Assembly (NCBI GenBank): GCA_947624405.1
Contig: CANQKB010000069.1
Location: 1-7,397, forward strand
Direction: 5' to 3'
Length of the DNA: 7,397 nucleotides
Origin: an uncultured Clostridia bacterium
GTDB taxonomy: Bacteria; Bacillota; Clostridia; TANB77; CAG-508
Both the position numbers and the translations under genes were made by a program. The notes under the pieces are model-generated. The model was not told the origin of the DNA, did not search any database, and saw only the letters and a list, made by a program, of their open reading frames with translations. This document shows positions 1 through 5,467 of this stretch, piece by piece (within the stretch, counting starts at the first letter, position 1; each line of letters opens with the position of its first letter).

Positions 1-76
1 GGTGCTCCTTCAAGGGCTCGAACCTTGGACCTACCGGTTATGAGCCGGTTGCTCTAACCAACTGAGCTAAAGGAGC
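1..76 (-). tRNA. tRNA with CAT anticodon (Ile2 or elongator Met)
   Basis: Read on the minus strand, a full cloverleaf is visible. The acceptor stem is GCTCCTT with AAGGAGC, followed by T8-A9, D-arm GCTC/GAGC, anticodon stem ACCGG/CCGGT around loop CTCATAA, and T-arm CAAGG/CCTTG around TTCGAGC. The discriminator is A, followed by CC at the window edge. The third base of CCA would lie just outside the window. The anticodon CAT lies at 42-40. It is not an initiator, because the three G-C pairs closing an initiator anticodon stem are absent. CAT is shared by elongator tRNA-Met and by tRNA-Ile2, whose C34 is changed to lysidine by TilS. The C4-G69 and C5-G68 acceptor pairs and the CTCATAA loop lean toward Ile2, but this is inference. 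It lies 44 nt downstream of tRNA-Gly, with no terminator between, so the two are probably co-transcribed. Confidence 0.93.
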
Positions 77-120
77 AAAATCTATTAAATAAAAAGCACC
101 CTCTTTATAAGGATGTATAA

Positions 121-194
<74 letters not shown>

Positions 195-214
195 ATTAGC
201 TCTAACAATTATGT

Positions 215-243
215 ATTATACTTGTTATTTTTTATTTTGTCAA
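215..243 (-). promoter_or_regulatory. Sigma-A type promoter for the tRNA-Gly / tRNA(CAT) unit
   Basis: On the minus strand, a perfect -35 box TTGACA (243-238) and a perfect -10 box TATAAT (220-215) are separated by exactly 17 bp. The predicted start lies near 208, about 14 nt before the tRNA-Gly 5' end. Both hexamers match the housekeeping sigma consensus, which is typical of stable-RNA promoters. Confidence 0.9.
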
Positions 244-269
244 TACTTTTTTTAAAAAATTTTAAAAAA
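244..269 (-). promoter_or_regulatory. A/T-tract UP-like element of the tRNA promoter
   Basis: Directly upstream of the -35 box (minus strand), the sequence is almost pure alternating A and T tracts: T6, A4, T6, A7. This matches the pattern of an rRNA/tRNA UP element, which is bound by the C-terminal domain of the RNA polymerase alpha subunit. Seen: the tracts and their position. Inferred: the function. In an AT-rich genome such tracts also occur by chance. Confidence 0.55.
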
Positions 270-309
270 GTCAATCACCAATTGTTATAAGTTATAGTAA
301 ATTTTATAA

Positions 310-454
310 AAAGCGTGAAAATAGTTGCTTTGAAATGAACGCGTAAGCAATCAAACGAGCAAAGTGAGTGCGAATTGGAGCAATCGACATACTAATATTT
401 TAGATTGGAGATTGCGACACCAAGTGAATGTAAAAACAACTATTTTCACGCTTT
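310..454. repeat. 145-bp palindromic intergenic element with 18-bp terminal inverted repeats
   Basis: Positions 310-327 (AAAGCGTGAAAATAGTTG) are the perfect reverse complement of 437-454. The enclosed ~109 bp hold no open reading frame. They contain further partial symmetry: GCAATC at 347-352 and 380-385 can pair with GATTGC at 410-415, and CAATC at 381-385 can pair with GATTG at 403-407. An imperfect direct repeat beginning ATTGGAG lies at 374-388 and 404-418 (11 of 15 identical). The motif at 357-373 resembles the short GAGC..AGTGAGTGCG-type motifs scattered in clostridial intergenic repeats. No target-site duplication is obvious and there is no T-run after the right arm, so a simple terminator is unlikely. 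It could be a MITE-like or REP-like repeat, or a structured non-coding RNA. I do not recognise a named family. Confidence 0.6.
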
Positions 455-574
455 GCAATCAATTATATTAAATAGCACTGATTCCTCCAAGTTTAGCTAA
501 TTAATGGGTAAATGGTAACTACCAATTTTGAATTATTAATAAAATCTTAAATTACAAAAGTTTTAAAAAAACTC

Positions 575-603
575 TTTATCTTTTTAAAAATTTGTATTAT
601 AAT
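575..603 (+). promoter_or_regulatory. Probable promoter of the ponA-cysS-DUF1189-ftsH operon
   Basis: A perfect -10 box TATAAT lies at 598-603. At 17 bp spacing the -35 position holds TTTATC (575-580), a weak match to TTGACA. Transcription would start near 610, giving a leader of about 50 nt that carries the AGGAGG ribosome binding site at 646-651. In an AT-rich region a TATAAT can arise by chance, so confidence is moderate. No T-box or riboswitch motif was recognised in the leader. Confidence 0.45.
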
Positions 604-659
604 ATAAAAGTCAAAAAATAAATTTAGGAATATATTACTCTTAAAAGGAGGGAAAATAT

Positions 660-3338
660 ATGAGCACAAAAAAGAAAAAAGACAAAGAAAAAGACCAAGA
701 AACAAAAGTGGTAAAGAAAGTAGATTCATCAGAGAAAAAAGAAGAAACGAAAAAAAATAAAGGAAGTAAAAAAAGAAAAAAACATCCAAAACTTAGAATG
801 TTTTTTAAAATAATATTTATAATATTCATACTCTTATTTGTAATAGGTGCAGGAATTGGAGCAGCATTAGTGTATCGTTGTATATGGGGTGACTGGGCAA
901 TAACAGAAAAGGAATTAGATATACAATTTCAAAATTCAAAAATGTATGACAAAAATGGGAATGTGATTGCAGTTTTAACTGGAGAGGAAAATAGGGAAAT
1001 AATAAGTAAAGACCAAATGTCAGAATATTTGCCAAAAGCATTTATAGCAATAGAAGATAGAAGATTTGAAAGCCATCATGGAGTAGACTGGAAAATGACA
1101 CTTGGTGCATTCACATCATTCTTAACACATGCAGGAGAGAGCTCATATGGAGGAAGTACTCTAACACAACAAGTAGTTAAAAATTTAACGCAAGAAAATG
1201 AATGTAGTGGAATAGATGGGGCTTTGAGAAAAGTAAAGGAAATAGTTAGAGCTTATGAAGTTGAAAATATATTATCTAAAGACCAAATAGTTGAACTATA
1301 TATGAATTTAATACCACTTGGTGGTGGAGGAAAAAATATATATGGAGTGCAAACAGCATCAAGATATTACTTTGACAAAAATGCAAGTGAACTTTCACTT
1401 GTAGAATCGGCATATATTGCAGGAATAACACATGCTCCAAATAGATATAATCCTTTTGGAGAAAATAATGATAATACAGAAACAATAAAAGAAAGAGTAA
1501 AAAAAGTTTTAGGCAATATGAAAGAATTAGGCAGTATAACAGAAGAAGAATATAACAATGCAATAGCAGAAGTAGAAGCAGGTATAAATTTTAAACAAGG
1601 AGAAGTATCACAAAACAATAAACTTACATATTATTTAGAAGAGGCAAGAACACAAATACTAAACGATTTAATGGAAGAAAACGGTTGGTCATTAGATATA
1701 GCAAGATTGCATTTATATGGAGAAGGATATAATATTTACACAGCATTTGATCCAGAAGTGCAAGCACAAGTAGATGCTCAATTTGTGGATAATGCAAAAA
1801 AATGGTATGTAGTAGTAAAAAGAAAAAATAGCGAGGGACAATTAGTTGATGTACAAAGACAAGGTGCTATGGTAGTAATAGATAATGAAACAGGATATAT
1901 TGTAGCAGGTTCAGGAGGACTTGGAGAAAAAACAACAGCAGATGGAACAAATAGAATGAATATAAAAGGACATAATCCAGGTTCATGTATAAAACCAATA
2001 GCAGTTGTTGGACCTAGCTTAAATGAAGGACTTATTACATTGGGATCAACTATAGATGATACACCAGTATCATATGGAAGTTATAATCCAAATAACTGGT
2101 ATATGAATGGTGGATATTATGGATTTATGACTATGAGATATATAATAGAAAAATCTTCAAATGTACCAGAAGTAAAGATGTTACATAACTTAGGATTAAC
2201 AAAATCACTTGAATATCTAGCCAATATGGGCGTAGATGTAACAGGAGAAGAAGACGATGGTCTAGCCTTAGCATTAGGTGGAATGGCACATGGTTTAACT
2301 GCGATAGAAATGGCAACATGTTATGCAACTATTCAAAATGGTGGAGTATACAGAACACCATTACTATATACAAAAATTACAAATCAAGATGGAGAAACAA
2401 TTTACGAACCAAAACAAGAAACGAGGCAAGTATTTACTGAACAAAATGCATGGCTACTTACAGATTTGTTAAAACAACCAATTTATGGTGCAGAAGGAAC
2501 AGGAGGAAAAGCAGCTATATCAGGACAACAGGTTAGAGGAAAAACAGGAACAACAAATAATGACTCTGCTGCTTGGTTCTGTGGATTTACAAAATACTAT
2601 ACAGCATCAGTTTGGCTTGGATTTGACAGAGAGGCAGATGGAAATGCTGGAGGAAATGCAGATTCAGGAATATGTGGAAGCTTGTTTAGAGCTGTAATGA
2701 CACCAGTCCATGCAGGTAAGCCTAGTGCAGATTGGCCAAAACCAGCAGGTATTGTATCTGCAACGGTATGTAGTGTTTCAGGATTGTTGCCAGGAGAAAA
2801 TTGTGAACATGACCCTAGAGGAAGTAGATTAAGGACTGAGTATTTTGCATCTGGTACAGTGCCTACAAAAACTTGTGATTTACATGTAACAGCTACAGTA
2901 TGTAAAGTATCAGGAAAACTCGCAACAGAAAATTGTAAAGAAACAGAAACTGGTGTATTTATAACAAGACATGATGCAACTACAAATACAGGATGGAAAA
3001 AAGCTGTAGATGCCAAATATATGGCACCAACAGAAGAGTGTACAGATTGTGTAGGTGGAGCAGTAAAGGAGCCAGAACCACCAAGAGAAGAACCAGTAAC
3101 TCCACAAACTCCAAGTGACAACAATACAGCTACTGGAAATAATACTGTAGGTGGTAATAATACAAATCAAGGTAATACAAATACTAATACTAGTACAAAT
3201 ACACCAAATACAAATCATAGCAATACAAATACAAATCAATCAGGAGGAAATACAAATACCAACCAACCAAATTCAAATACTAATACGAATACGGAAACCG
3301 GAAACGGTAATACAAATACAAATCAGGAGGCAGCATGA
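660..3338 (+). CDS. ponA: Class A penicillin-binding protein (bifunctional transglycosylase/transpeptidase, PBP1A type)
   Basis: This 892-aa bifunctional peptidoglycan synthase polymerises lipid II into glycan strands and cross-links the stem peptides outside the membrane. A Lys-rich cytoplasmic head (residues 1-45) precedes one membrane anchor (about 47-72). The GT51 domain follows: catalytic E132 in the EDRRF motif, GGSTLTQQ at 164-171, RKVKE at 190-194, and the KDQIVELYMN motif at 207-216. The transpeptidase domain has S442-C-I-K445 (acylated Ser), S499-S-N501 and K628-T-G630. A Cys-rich segment (about 700-800) carries a repeated ATVCxVSG...ENC unit at 701-715 and 745-759. The protein ends in an Asn/Thr-rich tail (821-889), recalling B. 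subtilis PBP1 (ponA), also about 900 aa with an Asn-rich tail. The start is set by AGGAGG at 646-651, 8 nt before ATG. It is the first gene of the operon and its stop overlaps cysS by 4 nt. All catalytic motifs are intact. The symbol is by analogy, since class A PBP paralogues are hard to tell apart. Confidence 0.95.
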   Translation: MSTKKKKDKEKDQETKVVKKVDSSEKKEETKKNKGSKKRKKHPKLRMFFKIIFIIFILLFVIGAGIGAALVYRCIWGDWAITEKELDIQFQNSKMYDKNGNVIAVLTGEENREIISKDQMSEYLPKAFIAIEDRRFESHHGVDWKMTLGAFTSFLTHAGESSYGGSTLTQQVVKNLTQENECSGIDGALRKVKEIVRAYEVENILSKDQIVELYMNLIPLGGGGKNIYGVQTASRYYFDKNASELSLVESAYIAGITHAPNRYNPFGENNDNTETIKERVKKVLGNMKELGSITEEEYNNAIAEVEAGINFKQGEVSQNNKLTYYLEEARTQILNDLMEENGWSLDIARLHLYGEGYNIYTAFDPEVQAQVDAQFVDNAKKWYVVVKRKNSEGQLVDVQRQGAMVVIDNETGYIVAGSGGLGEKTTADGTNRMNIKGHNPGSCIKPIAVVGPSLNEGLITLGSTIDDTPVSYGSYNPNNWYMNGGYYGFMTMRYIIEKSSNVPEVKMLHNLGLTKSLEYLANMGVDVTGEEDDGLALALGGMAHGLTAIEMATCYATIQNGGVYRTPLLYTKITNQDGETIYEPKQETRQVFTEQNAWLLTDLLKQPIYGAEGTGGKAAISGQQVRGKTGTTNNDSAAWFCGFTKYYTASVWLGFDREADGNAGGNADSGICGSLFRAVMTPVHAGKPSADWPKPAGIVSATVCSVSGLLPGENCEHDPRGSRLRTEYFASGTVPTKTCDLHVTATVCKVSGKLATENCKETETGVFITRHDATTNTGWKKAVDAKYMAPTEECTDCVGGAVKEPEPPREEPVTPQTPSDNNTATGNNTVGGNNTNQGNTNTNTSTNTPNTNHSNTNTNQSGGNTNTNQPNSNTNTNTETGNGNTNTNQEAA
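3120..3326 (+). repeat. Low-complexity AATACAAATAC-like repeat encoding the Asn/Thr tail of the PBP
   Basis: This 3' part of ponA is built from irregular copies of AATACAAATAC/AATACTAATAC, encoding (N-T)n with interspersed G, Q, S and P. The copies are degenerate and codon-periodic, so this is a coding low-complexity tract, not a CRISPR or intergenic repeat. Such tracts are prone to length change by slippage. The encoded tail is outside the membrane and probably disordered; a wall-spanning or linker role is inference. Confidence 0.8.
3325..3330 (+). promoter_or_regulatory. cysS ribosome binding site inside the end of ponA
   Basis: A full AGGAGG lies within the last codons of ponA. Only 4 nt (CAGC) separate it from the cysS ATG at 3335, which is shorter than usual. 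It fixes the cysS start and, with the ATGA overlap, suggests that ribosomes finishing ponA can re-initiate on cysS. Confidence 0.8.
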
Positions 3339-4717
3339 TAATAAATTTTTACAATACTTTAACAAGAAAAAAAGAAGAATTTAGTCCAATGGGTGAAACT
3401 GTTAAAATATATACATGTGGACCTACAGTGTATAGTTTTGCCCATATAGGCAATTTTAGATCATATATATTTATGGATACATTAAGACGTGTTTTAAAAT
3501 ATAATGGCTATAAGCTAAAACACGTAATGAATATTACAGATGTTGGACATCTTGAAAGTGATGCAGATGATGGCGAAGATAAGATTGTAAAAGCTGCAAA
3601 AAAGGAAAATAAAGATCCATATGAAATTTCAGAATATTATACTAAAGTTTTTCTTGAGGATATAAAAAAACTTAATATAGACAAACCAGAAATTATTTGT
3701 AAAGCAACAGACAATATAAAAGAAATGTGTGAATATGTAGAGAAAATTGTAGAAAATGGCTATGGATATGAAACATCTAAAGGAATATATTTCGATATTT
3801 CAAAACTTGATAAATATCCTATTTTGTCAAGCAGAAAAGTAGATGAACAAATTGCAGGAGCAAGAGTTGAAGTAGATAAAGAAAAGAAAAATCCAGAAGA
3901 TTTTGCACTTTGGATAAAAGCTCCAAGTACTCATATTATGAAATGGGAGAGCCCTTGGGGATTAAGTTATCCCGGATGGCATATCGAATGTTCTGCTATG
4001 AGTACTAAATATTTAGGAAATGAGTTTGATATACATACAGGTGGAATAGACCATATACCAACACATCATGAAAATGAAATAGCACAAAGCAAAGGAAATT
4101 GTGGGAAAATTCCAGCAAAGGTATGGATGCATTGTAATTTCCTTCAAGTAGATGGTGGAAAAATGTCTAAAAGTTTGGGGAATATATATACAATAGAAGA
4201 TTTAAGCCAAAAGGGATATGAACCATTAGCATACAAATTATTCTGCTATACATCACACTATAGAAATAATTTAAACTTTACTTTTGAAGGTTTAAGTTCA
4301 GCCAATAGTGCATTAAAAAGATTAAGACAGGGATATCAAAAACATCTGGAAAGTAATGAGAAAATTGAACCTAGTATTTTAAATAAATATGAAGAAAGAT
4401 TTCATGAAGCAATAAATGATGATTTAAATATGCCAAAAGCAATGGGAATTGTTTGGGAATTAATTAAATATGAAAAATATAGTAAACAAATTGCAGACTT
4501 ACTATTAAAAATTGATGAAGTACTTGGAATAAAAATAGACCAAGAAGAAAAAGAAGAATTTGATATTTCAAATGATGTGAAAGAAATGATAGAACAAAGA
4601 AAAAAGGCAAGAGAAGAGAAAAATTGGAAATTATCAGATGAATTAAGGGATAAAATAAAAGAAAAGGGGTATATTATTAAAGATACTAAGGAAGGTTATA
4701 CCATAGAAAAAGTATAA
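3335..4717 (+). CDS. cysS: Cysteinyl-tRNA synthetase
   Basis: This 460-aa cytoplasmic class I aminoacyl-tRNA synthetase charges tRNA-Cys with cysteine using ATP. The N-terminus (FYNTLTRKKEEF) matches the usual CysRS start, so the ATG at 3335 is right. The HIGH motif is HIGN at 37-40, and the KMSKS loop is exact at 276-280. Predicted zinc ligands are C28, C219, H244 and E248, matching Cys28, Cys209, His234 and Glu238 of the E. coli enzyme. The cysteine-site sequence GWHIECSAMS (214-223) is present. The C-terminal helical anticodon-binding region (about 340-460) is intact and the length is normal. Two stretches differ from the common Clostridia/Bacillus form: NITDVGHLESDADDGEDK (66-83) where NFTDVDDKI is usual, and GGIDHIPTHHENE (236-248) where GGSDLxFPHHENE is usual. 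The gene overlaps ponA by 4 nt (ATGA). No T-box leader precedes it. Confidence 0.98.
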   Translation: MIINFYNTLTRKKEEFSPMGETVKIYTCGPTVYSFAHIGNFRSYIFMDTLRRVLKYNGYKLKHVMNITDVGHLESDADDGEDKIVKAAKKENKDPYEISEYYTKVFLEDIKKLNIDKPEIICKATDNIKEMCEYVEKIVENGYGYETSKGIYFDISKLDKYPILSSRKVDEQIAGARVEVDKEKKNPEDFALWIKAPSTHIMKWESPWGLSYPGWHIECSAMSTKYLGNEFDIHTGGIDHIPTHHENEIAQSKGNCGKIPAKVWMHCNFLQVDGGKMSKSLGNIYTIEDLSQKGYEPLAYKLFCYTSHYRNNLNFTFEGLSSANSALKRLRQGYQKHLESNEKIEPSILNKYEERFHEAINDDLNMPKAMGIVWELIKYEKYSKQIADLLLKIDEVLGIKIDQEEKEEFDISNDVKEMIEQRKKAREEKNWKLSDELRDKIKEKGYIIKDTKEGYTIEKV

Positions 4718-4742
4718 GCTTCAAAAGGGGTTGAAATTTTAA

Positions 4743-5105
4743 ATGGAATTAAAAGAACGTAACTTCTTTCAAAAAGTATGGACAAGTATAAAAGATTTTG
4801 AAGGATATCAAGAATTTGCAGCAGAAAGTCTAACAAAATCGATAACATATATTGTGATTTTTACATTAATATTTGCAGTATTGGTAGCTGTACCATATAC
4901 ATACAAGGCATATCCAAAGGCAATAGAAGAAAATATAGTTGCAAATGAGCAAATGGTCATACCAGTACTTGGAAGTGCAATGTTTACATATTTGTTTTTG
5001 GCATATATATTAAACCATTTCATTGATGCATTAGTACTTGGTATATTGCGGATATCTTTTTGCAAGAATTATAAAATTAAGATTAAAATTCAAAGCAACA
5101 TTTAA
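4743..5105 (+). CDS. DUF1189-like membrane protein, N-terminal part (frame broken)
   Basis: This is the first part of a predicted integral membrane protein of unknown function. Residues 1-102 look native: an amphipathic start (NFFQKVWTSIKDFEGYQEFA), a membrane segment at about 33-52, and hydrophobic segments at about 72-102. After residue 102 the frame gives a polar, Lys-rich 18-residue end, while the expected membrane protein continues in the +1 frame at 5050. The pattern and the downstream NIGIYALTLP motif suggest the DUF1189 family, from memory and not searched. The ATG at 4743 is 25 nt after cysS, with AAGGGG at 4725-4730, 12 nt upstream. A repaired reading would be about 234 aa. Either it is a pseudogene, or the window carries a sequencing or assembly error. 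Confidence 0.6.
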   Translation: MELKERNFFQKVWTSIKDFEGYQEFAAESLTKSITYIVIFTLIFAVLVAVPYTYKAYPKAIEENIVANEQMVIPVLGSAMFTYLFLAYILNHFIDALVLGILRISFCKNYKIKIKIQSNI

Positions 5106-5448
5106 TATAGGAATTTATGCACTAACTCTACCAATGATTTTGCAAATAATATATGCGTATTTAGAAAACTTTGCAGGTTTTGAAATAAAGCTTTTTGACT
5201 GGATGTATACGTCTATTTCATATATTTATGTTGCAGTTGCAATCCTTATGATAAAAACAGAAATAATAAATCAAAAAATACAGCTGATGCGATTAAATAA
5301 AATTCAAGAACAAGTTTCAAAAGAGGTAGAAGAACAAGAAGCAGAAAAAGAAGAAAAAAAAGAAAAACAAAATGAAGGCGATGAAGAAAAAGAGAATAAA
5401 AAAGAAGAAAATACTGGTAATGAACAACCAGAAGGTTCAAATGCATAG
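5038..5448 (+). CDS. DUF1189-like membrane protein, C-terminal part (frame broken)
   Basis: This reading frame continues the gene before it. From 5050 it reads GYLFARIIKLRLKFKATFNI, then two likely membrane segments (IGIYALTLPMILQIIYAYL and WMYTSISYIYVAVAILMI). A charged Glu/Lys-rich cytoplasmic tail of about 55 residues follows, probably coiled coil or disordered, ending at TAG 5446-5448. The nominal TTG start at 5038 has no ribosome binding site and lies inside the upstream frame, so independent translation is unlikely. The amino-acid pattern stays protein-like to the stop, implying a recent break or a base-calling error, not old decay. It ends 19 nt before ftsH. Confidence 0.6.
   Translation: MVYCGYLFARIIKLRLKFKATFNIGIYALTLPMILQIIYAYLENFAGFEIKLFDWMYTSISYIYVAVAILMIKTEIINQKIQLMRLNKIQEQVSKEVEEQEAEKEEKKEKQNEGDEEKENKKEENTGNEQPEGSNA
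5046..5061 (+). other. Site of the apparent one-base frameshift in the DUF1189-like gene
   Basis: The upstream frame reads V-L-G-I-L up to TTG 5046-5048 and must move by +1 to continue as G-Y-L-F-A-R at 5050. Dropping C5049 restores V-L-G-I-L-G-Y-L-F-A-R, a smooth membrane helix. Dropping one T from the five-T run at 5057-5061 also restores the frame, giving L-R-I-S-F-A-R, with an Arg in the helix. The broken frame creates a CGG Arg codon at 5049. I found no other in-frame CGG in ponA, cysS or ftsH. Confidence 0.65.
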
Positions 5449-5453
5449 TGGAA

Positions 5454-5459
5454 AGGAAG
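5454..5459 (+). promoter_or_regulatory. ftsH ribosome binding site supporting a GTG start
   Basis: AGGAAG lies 8 nt upstream of GTG at 5468. No comparable Shine-Dalgarno sequence precedes the next in-frame start, Met14, whose use would also remove the polar cytoplasmic lead before the first membrane helix. This favours the GTG start. Confidence 0.75.
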
Positions 5460-5467
5460 TAAAATAA

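Noticed and set aside
310..454. Large terminator hairpin or 6S RNA
   Set aside because: The arms are separated by 109 nt with no T-run after them, and the interior does not look like a 6S RNA open bubble that I can recognise.
455..659. T-box or riboswitch leader for the operon
   Set aside because: No GGGTGGNACCGCG-like T-box sequence or other recognised aptamer motif, and the predicted 5' leader is only about 50 nt.
547..829. Short Phe/Leu-rich minus-strand frames over the ponA start
   Set aside because: They are the complement of the Lys-rich PBP head and of the promoter region, not membrane proteins.
2597..3124. 175-codon open frame on the minus strand opposite the end of ponA
   Set aside because: It is antisense to a well-supported gene with intact motifs, has no ribosome binding site I can see, and its composition mirrors the A-rich coding strand.
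3120..3326. CRISPR-like repetition
   Set aside because: The units are short, degenerate and in frame with (Asn-Thr)n coding; there are no constant repeats with unique spacers.
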